Assembly (NCBI GenBank): GCA_963971575.1
Contig: OZ020618.1
Location: forward strand, 6,450,501-6,514,500
Origin: Liopterus haemorrhoidalis
Lineage: Eukaryota; Arthropoda; Insecta; Coleoptera; Dytiscidae
Length of the DNA: 64,000 bases
Direction: 5' to 3'
This document shows, piece by piece, positions 32,799 through 44,246 of the stretch; positions within the stretch are counted from its first letter, which is position 1; each line of letters begins with the position of its first letter. The position numbers and the translations under genes are program-made. Under the pieces are notes generated by a model. The model saw nothing but the letters and a program-made list of their open reading frames with translations. It searched no databases and was not told the origin of the DNA.

Positions 32799-33969
32799 CA
32801 GTCTGTTCCAAACGGTTAGGCGGAACTAAATGGGAATTTCGTTCTTTTAGGTTGTCACGAGAAGGGACCTTGCTTGGGTTATTTCATTTTTCACGTTGGG
32901 ATGTCAAAATTTAAAATTCCAACAAGGAAACCATGGAAACGAATGACATATGTCAAAATTAAATATTTTTTTACGTATTTTAATGACAAAAAAATAAATA
33001 AATGGGAAATTTGTATTAAGTATGACACAAAAAATCTAAATATAAAGAAAATGACATTTTAAAATGATATTAACCTTAACCAAAAAATGTTTATTGTAAG
33101 TATGATTTACAAAGCTTAAGGCTGCGTATAACCCCTAGATGTTACCAATTTCTTATACAAAATTAACAAACTGAAATAAAATTAGTATCATTCTATACAT
33201 AAAATTTTTCACCTAATTTTTATCTATCTAATAGGATATTTTTAATTGTAGAAATATTTATTGTATAAATATTATCGCTCAATAACTTAATAATTGACAT
33301 CAGCAACATTGTTCAGTAATTTTTTAAATCTATTTATGGGTTTCAAATAACTTTTATATTTATATAGTTTTGTGTAGAAATGTTCAAATAATTCGTTAAA
33401 ATTTTTTTCGACTTGATTACTTATAGTTTAGAACCCTCGTCGAAAAATATTATACTTGATGATAATGGAATGCCACTTGGCACACGTATTCTTCACAAAA
33501 ATTAAATCATTTTTACCCGTTACAACTATTTTGAGAACCGCGGCAGATTCAAGATGGCGGCAAATATAAACTACCAAGTACAATAACTATAAGTAGTTTT
33601 CACAATAGAACAAAATAGCTAAAATCCTTTTTGTAGAATGAAGCTTTTGCTACAATTTGCCGCATTGTACAGAAATATGCGGCGATTGGTTTACAAGATG
33701 GCGCCTACAATGCAATTTGCTTAATTACCATTACATAACAGTTTTTTCTAAAATTTAAAATATTCTATTAGATAGATAAAAATTCGCTGCAAATTTTGAT
33801 ATATAGATTGTTATTAATTTTATTTCCGATTATTAGTTTTGTATAAGAAACTATAGGGAACTATAGGGTTGTGCGCCGCCTGAAACAAAACGGCCGAAAG
33901 GCACGATTTAAACGATGAAAGTAACTAGATTGCAAAATCTAGTTCCGCTTAACCGTTTGGAACAGACTG
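32799..33969 (+). mobile_element. CAGTCTGTTCCAAACGG MITE, copy B, with nested insertion
   Basis: TIR CAGTCTGTTCCAAACGGTTA inside TA (32797-32798, 33970-33971). The uninterrupted length in copies 37130-37536 and 38002-38402 is about 400 bp. Here it is split at AAAGCTTA by 33120-33880. The CAGT start and TA target fit pogo/Tigger-type MITEs. Confidence 0.9.
33120..33880. mobile_element. Nested element with GGCTGCG.ATAACCC ends (PIF/Harbinger-like?)
   Basis: Ends GGCTGCGTATAACCC and, inverted, GGCGGCGCACAACCC; a second inverted block TTTCTTATACAAAA lies just inside both ends. The flanking 3-mers TAA (33117-33119) and TGA (33881-33883) could be a TWA-type TSD with one mutation. Length 761 bp, no ORF. 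The target is known exactly from the other MITE copies. Confidence 0.65.
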
Positions 33970-33971
33970 TA

Positions 33972-34606
33972 CTTTCTACATTTTGAATTTTATATGGGAT
34001 AATTGTTAGAACGGTGGTGATTATCCTACCCTTTACAAAAAGAGATCAACAACTCTTCCAGTTTCTAAGCTGCAAAACAGATTCTCTAAGAATTTTTGTT
34101 GTATATTTTATGAAAAAAATTGATTCCTGAAGTCCATCCAATAAAACCAATTTAATATTTTAAACCCCATTTCAATATTTGAAATCTTTTGACCCTCTGG
34201 TTGAGAGTTTCTGTACGGGGGAAAAGATTGTTAGAATATATTTAAAGTTTCTCATCTGCACGAATTTTCGTTCCCCCTAAACAGGTTTACTCTTTTTTTC
34301 TGCAGCTTGAGGGATGGGAAGATCTTGGAGATGTTTCTTAGGGGATAAATGTTGTCATGTGTGAGAAGGAATAAGTCGCAGGATATATATTCGGTGGTCT
34401 TTTTTGAAGTCGATTTGACAGGATGAATATTTTTATATAAATATAACAGGGGGTCACAAACCAACAAACCGATGTAATCTTTCAGTTTAGTGACAGTTTT
34501 GATGCTAAAATTACCTCTAGGGATATTTTAGATGTTTATGTTGGTTATAAATCACCAAAATAAATGCTTAGGATTTCGTAGGTTAATTTTTATATTTTTA
34601 CTTATA
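33972..34606. other. No feature recognised
   Basis: Nothing supported. Confidence 0.35.
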
Positions 34607-35161
34607 ACGGGTGTTTTTTTTAGAGGTATAGAACTTTAAATTGCAATAAAACAACGATGAATTATTCGATTGACATGAATTTTTTTTTATTCGAATGATA
34701 ATCTTGTGGCATTACATTAAATCATACCAACAAGACGGCGCAACATGTCACACAGCTCGTGCCACAATCGATTTATTGAAAGACACGTTTGGTGACCGCC
34801 TAATTTCACGTTTTGGACCTGTGAATTGGCCTCCAAGATCTTGTGATTTAACACCGCTGGACTACTTTCTGTGGGGCTATGTAAAGTCATTGGTCTATGC
34901 GGATAAGCCACAAACGCTTGACCATTTGGAAGACAACATTCGCCGTGTTATTGCCGATATACGGCCACAAATGTTGGAAAAAGTCATCGAAAATTGGACG
35001 TCCAGATTGGACTACATCCGAGCCAGTCATATGCCAGAAATCATATTTAAAATGTAATGCCACAAGATTATCTTTCGAATAAAAAAAATTCATGTCAATC
35101 GAATAATCCATCGTTGTTTTATTGCAATTTAAAGTTCTATACCTCTAAAAAAAACACCCAT
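34607..35161 (+). mobile_element. DD41D fold-back deletion derivative
   Basis: TA TSD at 34605-34606 and 35162-35163. Inverted arms of about 110 bp begin GGGTGTTTTTTTTAGAGGTA. Full-length relative 5325-6598 has only short TIRs. Here the left arm is an inverted duplicate of the right end, and includes the complement of the transposase stop codon region and 3' UTR. Confidence 0.9.
34728..35057 (+). pseudogene. DD41D transposase, C-terminal part only
   Basis: Open for 110 codons: YQQDGATCHTARATIDLLKD, FGPVNWPPRSCDLTPLDYF, WGYVKSLVYADKP, then a tail ending MPEIIFKM. Spacing between the two Asp residues is 41. The N-terminal half, both HTHs and the first Asp are absent. There are no stops in the retained part, so this copy is younger than 5325-6598. 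Confidence 0.9.
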
Positions 35162-35164
35162 TAT

Positions 35165-35739
35165 TACCTAAAATACATAATATACAGAGTGTTTGTTTGA
35201 AACGGGGCACCCCGAAAATATCCTTTATTTGTAAAGATACAAAAAATCTTCAGGGCAAAAGTTAAACTAGACAAAAAAGGCCCATCTAAAGGTTACTATA
35301 AGAATTCTGAGGCACTTCCGGTTTCACCGGAAATGATGTCAACTTTTGATCTAGCATAGGGAATCGATAATTTTATATTTTTTTCCTAAAAGTACATTAA
35401 ATTAGCTTTACAATGACACCAAAATGTCATATTTTTATGTTAACCATTTCAAAATGGCGACCATTTATTTACAAAATAATAATCAACATAAGTTTTACAA
35501 AGTTGAACGTATTTAAAAATAAAAAAAGAATTTTTTATGAATTATTCTATTTTGAAAAAATATAAATTTTATCTGTCATGTTGCTGTGTACATCATTCAA
35601 ATTTATGGGGTGCGTATACGCACATTGGGCCAAATCAGTGAAATGTACAGGCGTGATTCATCATCGACAAGTCTCATCTTGTTTAGTCATCTAACCTATT
35701 GTTCATTTCTACAGTGTGTTCTTTCATAGTTCAGTATAT
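35165..35739. other. No feature recognised
   Basis: Possibly the 5' flank of the piggyBac relic; no recognisable coding. Confidence 0.35.
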
Positions 35740-36052
35740 GTATTTACAGAATAAGTATAGTGAAAATAAAAATAAGTTGTACAGTTGTCAAATGATAGTA
35801 AAATTTCTTAATTGGGCACGACTAGCAGTTCCTCTTATGAAGTATCAGAGTAATGCAGATACTGATAGAGAAGCAACAAATTCAAAGTATGGGCGTCCTT
35901 CAAAAAACAGTTTATCAGATGTCATCAGATTTGATAATATTGGTCATCTGATAAGAGGCATGAAACGAATGTAAAAAAAAAATGCAGTTTGTAAGAGCAA
36001 CTCCATTTATTTATGTGTAAAATATAAAGCACATCTGTGCCCAGAGTGTTTT
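35740..36052 (+). pseudogene. piggyBac-like transposase, C-terminal fragment
   Basis: Frame NKYSENKNKLYSCQMIVKFL, then KYGRPSKNSLSDVIRFDNIG, HLIRGMKRM, stop, then CKSNSIYLCVKYKAHLCPEC, FEMFHSK, stop. The GRPS...RFD...H-x-P-like linker followed by a Cys/His cluster (C..., YLC..., LCPECF..FH) matches the C-terminal zinc-binding tail of piggyBac transposases. One Cys appears as Tyr (VKY). It is not the other half of the 9.7 kb copy. Confidence 0.72.
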
Positions 36053-37129
36053 GAAATGTTTCATTCCAAATAAGTTCATATTTCATTCATAAATAAAATA
36101 ATTTGCTTGTTACATGTTTGCTTATATTTGATATTGTTACTAGCCAAAGGTTCGTATACGCATCCTTATATTCCTGTAGTGTTAAGCATATATATTTTTA
36201 TAATATTAATATTAATTTGCATTACATGATTTGTGAAAAATATTTTTTCGTAATAGCTGAGTTGTTCCTGTGTCTAACCCTCTAACAAGGGGCCCCTCAG
36301 ACGTCTTGTGGTAGCACTTAGTGGTAAGACCCGTTGCCCCATTTACCCCTCTGATACACCCATTTATCCGAACGAACGCAACCAGCGTACAGGCCACATC
36401 TGTAGAGTCGTTTGTCCTGACGTACATCAGGAACGATGCTACAAACAGACACATTTGTGACGTTATCATACCTACAAAACCCTAACAATTTAATTTAATA
36501 TTTTTAAACACTAATTTATCATCATTTTAAACAAACTTAATTTTGCGTGTAGTTTATTTCTCGTCTACTTCACTAAATTGAAACTTAAATTATGATACAT
36601 TTCTTTATTATAAAAGGAAAAAGAAATGCACTTTATTTTCCAAGTCTTTGCAACGTCTATATTACACCTTTCCGTCTGAAATGACCACGTTTACATTGAT
36701 CCACTACTTCTTCTTCTTCTTGAATGAAACTACGTTTCATATTCAAGCTGTTTTTTAGTATTTGAGTAAAAAATTTTATGATTCGCTGGGTTTATGATAT
36801 ATGATGAAAAATATAAAATATGTTTCATGATTTCCTGAAAAACGTTTTATGTAACGTATGAAAAATTGAATATAGCATCTTTATTACATATTTTGAGATA
36901 TTTTTTATGATTCAAAAAGATATTTTTAAATATTTAAATTTATTTACGTGTTGAATAATGTATAACTTTTTATTTTTTTCGTCTGTGTATCTGTTTATGT
37001 ATACATGTGCGAATTTTTAATAGGTAAACAAAAGTATTACAATGAGTAATAAGTACGAAAGAACGAAGGTTACTTTTTATGTTTTTATAAACGACCACTA
37101 GATGGCAATATTGAAATGTGTCATTACTA
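36053..37129. other. Mostly unrecognised
   Basis: 36380-36490 ends with a family-2-like ACAGACACATTTGTGACG...CATACCTACAAAACCCTAA. Otherwise nothing supported. Confidence 0.4.
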
Positions 37130-37536
37130 CAGTCTGTCCCAAACGGTTAAGCGGAACTAGATTTTGCAATCTAGTTACTTTCATCGTTTAAATCGTGCCT
37201 TTCGGCTGTTTTGTTTAAGCTTTGTAAATCATACTTACAATAAACATTTTTTGGTTAAGGTTAATATCATTTTAAAATGTCATTTTCTTTATATTTTGAT
37301 TTTTTGTGTCATTCTTAATACAAATTTCCCATTTATTTATTTTTTTGTCATTAAAATATCTAAAAAAAATATTTAATTGTGACATATATCATTCGTTTCC
37401 ATGGTTTCATTGTTGGAATTTTAAATTTTGACATCCCAACGTGAAAAATGAAATAACCCAAGCAAGGTCCCTTCTCGTGACAACCTAAAAGAACTAAATT
37501 CCCATTTAGTTCCGCTTAACCGTTTGGAACAGACTG
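37130..37536 (-). mobile_element. CAGTCTGT.CCAAACGG MITE, copy A
   Basis: 407 bp inside TA (37128-37129, 37537-37538), inverted relative to copies B and C. Carries TTTCATCGTTTAAATCGTGC and CACGTTGGGATG-type landmarks of the family. Confidence 0.92.
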
Positions 37537-37644
37537 TATGTTCGTAAAAATTTACATTTATTATTGTGAAATCAGTGGCAGCTTATAAATTGGCTGAGTA
37601 GTTTGTTGACAGTTTGCGTTAAAAAAAAACAAATTTGTGAAAAA

Positions 37645-37882
37645 ATGGATATTAATCGTTTGATGATTTTTGAAATGTTTTCGTTGGATGATTTTTGACG
37701 ATTTTAGTAAAGGTCTAACTCAACAACAATGCATAGATTCGCTTCGTTCAACTTTTGATAATGTAGCACCATCAAAAAAGACTGTTTACAATTGGTTTGC
37801 AGAATTTCGTCGTGGTCGTGCGTCCGTCAGAGATGAATCTCGTGAAGGTCAACCAAAATCGGTTGTGATTCGGGAAGTTTAG
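37645..37882 (+). pseudogene. mariner-type transposase N-terminal HTH fragment
   Basis: MDINRLMIFEMFS followed by a local duplication of GATGATTTTTGA that shifts the frame, then DDFSKGLTQQQCIDSLRSTF, APSKKTVYNWFAEFRRGRAS and GQPKSVVI. This is the first HTH and linker of a mariner-like transposase. It stops at 37880 without HTH 2 or catalytic domain. It sits between inverted MITE copies A and C. Confidence 0.82.
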
Positions 37883-38001
37883 AAAGTAATGTGTATCGCA
37901 AAAGTTTTATATTTTTTATTGCACTGATTACAACCATTCTTTTTAACCCTTTCAAGATTAAAGCTAATAAAATGTACAACTAACATCATGTTTTTGGTAT
38001 A

Positions 38002-38402
38002 CAGTCTATGCCAAACGTTTAGGCGGAACTAAATGGGAATTTCGTTCTTTTAGGTTGTCACGAGAAGGGACTTTGCGTGGGTTATTTCATATTTGACGTT
38101 GGTATGTGAAAATTTAAAATTCCAACAGTGAAACCATGGAAACGAATGACAGTTATAAAAATTTTAAGATATTTTTATGTATTTTGAAGACAAAAAAAAA
38201 ATAAATAATAAATAGGAAAACTTTATTTAGAATGACAAAAAAATAAAATGCAATGAAAAGGACATTTTATAATGACAATCAATTTAATCTAGAATTTGCA
38301 ATGTGATTTACAAAGCTTAAACAAAATGACCAAATGTCCGAATTAATAGATAAAAATGACTAGATTTCAAAACCTAGTTCCGCCTAATCGTTTGGAATAG
38401 CT
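38002..38402 (+). mobile_element. CAGTCTGT.CCAAACGG MITE, copy C
   Basis: About 401 bp, TA at 38000-38001 and 38403-38404; more diverged ends (CAGTCTATGCCAAACG; TTTGGAATAGCT). Confidence 0.88.
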
Positions 38403-39566
38403 TATATGTATCGTTTATCATGGAAAGTAATTATTATTTTATTTTATAAATTAACATAATTTTTTGTTTTATAAACTTGCACATATAAATAATTCTGCGG
38501 ACCGGCAAAAAATCTCGGGTTCCGAGATATGTACTCGTGAATAGAAGTGTGTATCTACATGATTCGGTCAAAATATTTCGCGGACCACGGGTTGAAGAAC
38601 ACTGCCCTAGAGCATCGGGCCCCTATGCGACCGCATACCTTGCATACCCCTATTTACGCCACTGTTTTCACAATATTCTGGAAGTAAAATACCTACATGA
38701 TGGCTGATAAGAACATGTCCACATGCTTGACAGTTTCAATATCCGATTTGACCCTACTTTTAGCCCTATGTCACACGTATCCACGCATCTCTCAGTCTAT
38801 TTTTCAAAAGTTTGAGAAGGGTTTCAGAACTTTGTTTCCTAAACTTTGAAACTAAAATTATTTTGTTCGATAAGTATGTACTTGAAAAAGATAAAAGAAA
38901 AGTTAGAAAGAAAAATTCAATCTACAACAATACTTGACAACTTATCAAAAAATCTAAAATAGATAACATTTTTGATTATTTTAATCCTGAATAACAATGT
39001 AACTTTAATATTTTCACTTGTATGTAAACGAGTTGCATCATATGAATTAATTATTGATCGAAATAACATTCTGTAACTCTATCAAATCTACTCGTGGGAA
39101 ATGAAAACCGATTCGATAGAATTTCACCGAGAACGAATAAATAATTTGTAAAACAGCTTTTTGTGAGAGGAAAATAAATCTTTACTTTTAACAAAACAAA
39201 ATTATAATTAATTTTTACTCTGCAAAAAACATTAATTATGTCGTGAAAATTATCGCAAATAAGGACGAAGCATAAATTACTACACAATTTAATTAAAGAC
39301 GAACACATAATTTAAAAATTAAAAATAATTCGAAGATCAGTCGAGTATAAGCCTGACAGTTTGAGTTACTGCGTGCAGGACTTCATAGCACGCAAACCAA
39401 ATCAGATTAAGGGTAAATGATAGTGCCCAAAACTTGACTGATAGTACCCAAGAAGAGAGCGCACAAAGTATGGATACTCATAGTAAGTTCATTCCTGAAG
39501 TTATGTTATGCAACCCACATAACATTTATGTTAAGCGGGTTTGTATATCTCTCACTATTTATAGTA
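38403..39566. other. hAT-end relics, otherwise unrecognised
   Basis: CGCGGACCACGGGTTGAAGA...CACTG near 38580-38602 and ACCCCTATTTACGCCACTG near 38646-38664 look like right ends of two different hAT elements whose left ends I cannot place. 39506-39565 repeats the block seen at 14762. Confidence 0.4.
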
Positions 39567-40022
39567 CAGTAATACCCCGTTACACGACTGCCTCTTAGCT
39601 CGACGTTTTCGCCACTCGACGTAAATATCGAGAGTGAGAGTCGACGGAAGCATCGCTATCCGACGCGTGATCAATTACCGACCACGTGATACATATTTTG
39701 GTAAACAAAGCAAAATGAACGCATGGCCAGCAGTTCGCGCCTAGATATCTTGACGACAACAACTCAGATTTAGTGCAGCTATGAACTTTTTGTTTTTTGC
39801 TAAAATAAGAGATTTATATTTATAATTATGGGTCCAAAGGATAGAAATGCAAGCATAGCTAAATGGAAATCCTATACATATATGTATTTCCTTATATGTA
39901 TATGTAAATATGTACATATGATTCCCTTTATTTCTTATGGAGAAATTCGACTCACCACTCGACGTAATCGCTACTCGACGCTTTTTCAGAACGAATTAAC
40001 GTCGAGTGGCGGGGTATTACTG
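39567..40022 (+). mobile_element. pogo/Tigger-like MITE with CAGTAATACCCCG ends
   Basis: CAGTAATACCCCG and its inverse CGGGGTATTACTG lie inside TA (39565-39566, 40023-40024), 456 bp. Words CTCGACG/CGTCGAG repeat in the subterminal regions. An ATG at 39828 opens MGPKDRNASIAKWK, possibly the first codons of the parental transposase; nothing more remains. Confidence 0.85.
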
Positions 40023-40043
40023 TACTCGTAAAATAGCTTAATG

Positions 40044-40533
40044 GTTCCCAACCTTTTCTTTTTACTTGCCCGACCTTAATATATAAGTATTGTAATCGCG
40101 AAAATTTTCGATGTCGAGATTTTGACGGATGACCACGTTTCTTGGTCCAGGGAATCCAAAAAACCTATTTTCGAAGTGCCGTCCGTATGTGTGTGTGTGT
40201 CTGTGTGTATACACGATAACTCAAAAACAATTTAACTTAAAGAGTTCGTTCTGGTACTAAAACATTCTCCTAATAATTGGGAAGAACCCTATTGTTTTTT
40301 ATTAAAAATCCGAAACCGGAAACGGAAGTTATTAAACTTTAAAATTTAAAAAAATTCGTAACTAGTAAACGAAGCCTTGGACAAAAAATTGTATAGGACA
40401 TAATTTGATGTATTTTTGAAGATTTACCTAAATATTTTTTTAAATTAAAAAAAAATATATTTTTTTTTATTATTTTTTTTTATGGGGGGACAAGTCTAGC
40501 GGAGGACTCCTTTCGCCACTGATTTAGTTCTGT
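40044..40533 (-). repeat. Family-3 (GT)n-bearing repeat
   Basis: Reverse of 46073-46610: TACTTGCCCGACCTTAATAT, GGGAATCCAAAAAACCTATT, short (TG)n (about 40187-40205), GGGAAGAACCCTATTGTTTT, ending TTTCGCCACTG. Confidence 0.85.
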
Positions 40534-40727
40534 ACCCCTTGGCCCATTTCCCTAATCGGTAGTTTTCATATTGAAAAAATCCTTGTAATTTATATATTTT
40601 CTTTACATTTATGTATACGAAGTTGCCCCTTATATTTCGGGATTGCGCTAAACTAATGCTGCCATCTGGCAACAGACGCTTCTATCGTAAAGTTTAACAT
40701 TTTTGACGGTATACGTACTCAGAAATT

Positions 40728-40793
40728 ACTATCGGTCGGGACAACCAAACTATAGAAATAAACAGAAGAATTGGTTTGGGATGGGCAGCCTTT
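40728..40793 (+). pseudogene. RTE-type reverse transcriptase scrap
   Basis: 22 codons reading GRDNQTIEINRRIGLGWAAF, a string characteristic of RTE-clade RT just after the YADD region. It is cut exactly where the adjacent MITE begins. Confidence 0.6.
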
Positions 40794-40795
40794 TA

Positions 40796-41360
40796 GACCG
40801 GGAGCTCATGACATTTTTGGTCTCCGATTTCATACAGCATGCCTTTTGGAGGAGAGAATATTTACCCTGTGACAACAAAAAAGGGATGGTACTAAACCCC
40901 TGCACGTTTTCCGATCATAGGGAAAATTGCATTTCCACTTGCACAAAATTTTTGTGTTTTTTTCTGACTTAATATTGCTTGCCCTTTTGTCAAAAGAAAG
41001 TTATAACAAATTTAAAGTCTTTTAATTATAGGCATGCTGTATGAAAACGCGGAAAATCATATTTTTTTATTACAAGATCACATGACCGGTTGAGCCCTTT
41101 GGGACCCTCCGAATCGCATGCATATATTTAAAAGACTTTAAATTTGTTATAACTTTCTTTTGACAAAAGGGCAAGCAATATTAAATCAGAGAAAAGCACA
41201 AAAATTTTGTGTTTAAGTGGAAATGCAATTTTCCCTATGACCGGAAAGCGTGCAGGGGTTTAGTACCATCCCTTTTTTGTTGTCACAGGGTAAATATTCT
41301 CTCCTCCAAAAGGCATGCTGTATGAAATCGGAGACCAAAAACTGTCATGAGCTCCCGGTC
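40796..41360. mobile_element. GACCGGGAGCTC-ended long-TIR MITE, full copy
   Basis: 565 bp inside TA (40794-40795, 41361-41362). Almost the whole length is an inverted repeat, with GAGCTCATGACA-type arms and a centre near CAAGATCACATGA. It lies at the junction of an RTE scrap and a mariner relic. Confidence 0.93.
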
Positions 41361-41362
41361 TA

Positions 41363-41625
41363 GAACTGATACTGCAAGATCGTCAAGTGACTTACCTTGA
41401 GATTGAGGTATCCGTGGGCATTAGTGGGACCAGCATACATTCACTATTGCATGAACATTTGGCCATCAAAAATATTTGTTCGCGTTGAATTCCACATAAT
41501 TTGATAATCGCAAAAAAAGTCTCAATCGGAGTGGAAAAAGTGCTTAGAAAATTGGTTCAAACGCATGCAAAAGTGCATTGATCTTTATGGAGAATATTTT
41601 AAAAAACAATAAAGCCACTTTTGTT
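41363..41625 (+). pseudogene. mariner-type transposase, core deleted
   Basis: Reads LILQDRQVTYLEIEVSVGIS, GTSIHSLLHEHLAIKNICSR (HTH 2), then after frameshifts RIPHNL-like and, joined directly, WKKCLENWFKRMQKCIDLYG and EYFKKQ. The catalytic domain is absent. Same kind of N- plus C-terminal remnant as at 18902 and 61975. Confidence 0.75.
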
Positions 41626-41979
41626 GATAAATATTTTTTTTTGATCTCAAATCCCGAAATATAAAAAGCGACCCTCCTAAATGATATTTTGATACATGAG
41701 GTATTAAACCTATATTCATAATTTAGTGTTTGGTCCAAGTTATAATTGAGTTTAGGATAATTTCCTTTAACGAAATATTTAATGTATGTCTTTGCGGTGA
41801 AGTACTTAATAGTTTGGTAGTTACATATAAGCTTCTATCTTGCTAAAAGCTAACTTATACAAAGGTGGAGTAATGAACACTTTTCCCATAGGAACTCGGC
41901 AGATAACTTGAAAATTCGTCAGTTATATGGTATATCGTCACCCTCTAGTACATCAGTCATAGTCTATAATCGACTAGTA
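41626..41979. other. No feature recognised
   Basis: May include the right end of the mariner relic; not resolved. Confidence 0.3.
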
Positions 41980-42577
41980 CCCTTTTCACACTAGATCTTT
42001 AAGATCGGATGTTAAAGTGAATGTATCTTTAAACGCTAATGTGAAACCGTATGGCCTCGTCTAAATACAAGCGATGTTTAAGACAGAGATCTGCGTTTTA
42101 AACTTCGTCCGCATTGCCAACTTAATTTCTATTATAAAAAAATACTCCTTGAATTTGTGCTGTCAACATTTTATATTATCATAAACAAGAATACTGTATT
42201 ATATCGACGTTATAAGAAGTTTATACTTATTATTATAATAAAATTATTTATTTTAATAATGTGTTTAATAAAATACAGAGCTACAATAATTGAGATAAAA
42301 TGTATCGACTTACGTGTTAATACAGGTGTAATATATTCTTTATTGTAGTGTCTTTATTGTAGAATGAAATGAGATATCCATATTTGTTTATAATAATTCA
42401 AAATGTGCGTCTGCGCAGACAGTTCAAAACTGGTAAATTCATGACGGTAACTTAAGGACAAAATTACTGTAGCTGATGACAGCACCAGAGATTTAAACAT
42501 CAAGTGTGAAAGCATACCGATCTTAAACATCGGTGAACTTTAAGTTCACTCGTCTTAAAGATCTAGTGTGAAAAGGG
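41980..42577. mobile_element. CCCTTTTCACACTAGA MITE, copy 2
   Basis: 598 bp, TA at 41978-41979 and 42578-42579. Its inverted ends agree over CCCTTTTCACACTAGATCTT. Opposite orientation to 25708-26307 and nearly identical in the middle. Confidence 0.92.
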
Positions 42578-42584
42578 TATAAGA

Positions 42585-42922
42585 CAGTGTTTTTCAACCG
42601 GGGTGCCGCGGCACCTTGGGGTGCCACGGCGCCCGATTCTGGTGCCGCAAAGTCCAACAATGAATGCCACAAAATGCTCCTAGATAACTTTTTCAGTACC
42701 TCAAAGTAAAGTTAATAATTTCCTACAAAATTACTTAAGTGTAGTTCAAGATAACTCATTGTCAGTTCTATTTTGCTTTGTGTAATTTAATATATTTCAT
42801 AATAAAACTAGATTTAAAAAACAAATTGGATGCCACGATTTTTTATTTTTCAGTCAAGGGTGCCACGATTTTTCATTCTTCAGTCAGGGGTGCCACTCAA
42901 TGAAAAAGGTTGAAAAACACTG
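42585..42922. mobile_element. hAT MITE with GTATAAGA target duplication
   Basis: Ends CAGTGTTTTTCAACC and GGTTGAAAAACACTG, 338 bp, perfect 8-bp TSD GTATAAGA (42577-42584, 42923-42930). Subterminal GGGTGCCACGATTTTT repeats. The TSD overlaps the last base and TA of the adjacent MITE. Confidence 0.95.
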
Positions 42923-42930
42923 GTATAAGA

Positions 42931-43359
42931 GCTCTGAACGCAGCTTTAGGATAGAAATGAACAGTAAACTTATAAAATAATTAATTTATTGTTATTCCAG
43001 TTTTAATATCTTATATTAAATAAATGAGGTAGCAATGAACTTCTGAACTTTCTAAAATGTAAATATTTTCCCTTTTCGTGAAATTTAGGATCCACTTTCA
43101 ACTCATAACAATCGGGAAAACTTTAAAATATTTCAAATACCCGTATTGCGTTCCTACGAACTTTCTCTCATGCATAAACTGTGATCCTGTAAAACGGAAC
43201 CATGACAACTGGAGCTTCAGAAAGGGAATATTTCAGGGCTGTATTATCAGCAAAAGTAAAATAAATATTTAATTACATAACTGTTCATAATGTGATAATA
43301 TTCAAAAGACGATTACCCCAAGACATTTACGTATCGGATGAAAATAGTGCTTAGCATTG
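42931..43359. other. No feature recognised
   Basis: Nothing supported. Confidence 0.35.
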
Positions 43360-43604
43360 TTAATGTATTTATTTATTTTACATCGGCCTATTTCTGCAAC
43401 GAGGCTAATCGCCGATGCCAAGGGGCGAGCTCCTACACCGGGATGAGGGGTGAATGATTGTAAAAATGAGAGTAATGTAAACATATTATTCTCGCCCGAA
43501 TAATATCATCAACGAAGGAGGCTCGAACCGCTGACCGCCCAGATCAGACTGTTTCTACCAGTTTAAAAACGCACGACTTGATGCGCTCGGCCACTCCGTT
43601 GGCC
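43360..43604 (-). repeat. tRNA-derived SINE (Ser/Leu-like head)
   Basis: Minus strand: GGAGTGGCCGAGCGCATCAA (A box TGGCCGAGC) and, after a long variable-arm-like stretch, AGCGGTTCGAGCC (B box). The unrelated body CCCCTTGGCATCGGCGATTA and an AT-rich tail (about 43362-43380) follow. The long variable region resembles class II tRNAs. Confidence 0.65.
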
Positions 43605-43648
43605 ATTGATAATGTAAGCAAAAATTAAAAATATATGTATATATAAAT

Positions 43649-44000
43649 CAGCGTTGCCAGACGTCCCGAATTTCGCGGGACGTCCAGCTTTTTGAACAAG
43701 AATAGATTGTCCCGCGCAGGACAGCTAAAACCACGAATTAATCAAAAAAAAATTTTTTTGCTTGTCACTTTTATTTTGGGAGTGAGGACCTTTTTTTTGC
43801 TAATCAGTTCTATTTTGGGAGTGAAGACCTTTTTTTTGCTCATCACTTCTATTTGGGACAGAGTCTTTATATAAACATTTTGAAATATTTTGAACTGTAT
43901 ATTTTATTAGGATGTCCCGCTTTTTGCGCCTTAATCCCGATTTTTTTATATTTATTTGGTAAAAAGCCCGATTTAGTAAAATAATAATCTGGCACCGCTG
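43649..44000. mobile_element. hAT MITE with ATATAAAT TSD and internal tandem repeats
   Basis: Ends CAGCGTTGCCAGACG and CTGGCACCGCTG, 352 bp, perfect TSD ATATAAAT (43641-43648, 44001-44008). Contains three units of about 38 bp with TATTTTGGGAGTGAGGACC. The same unit recurs in 49324-49539, whose ends differ. Confidence 0.93.
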
Positions 44001-44069
44001 ATATAAATAGACAATTATGTAAATCTAGGGTAGTTATGTAAATCTCTAAATAGTAACTGTTATTTTTAC

Positions 44070-44196
44070 CGACCGCCAACATATATAAGGGAGGTATTGT
44101 GATCATACCGATTTTAACATTTCGAGATTTCGATGGATCTCCACGAATTGAGGTCCCTACATAACATTTTGACTATTTTTAGCATGATGTCTGTCG

Positions 44197-44246
<50 letters not shown>

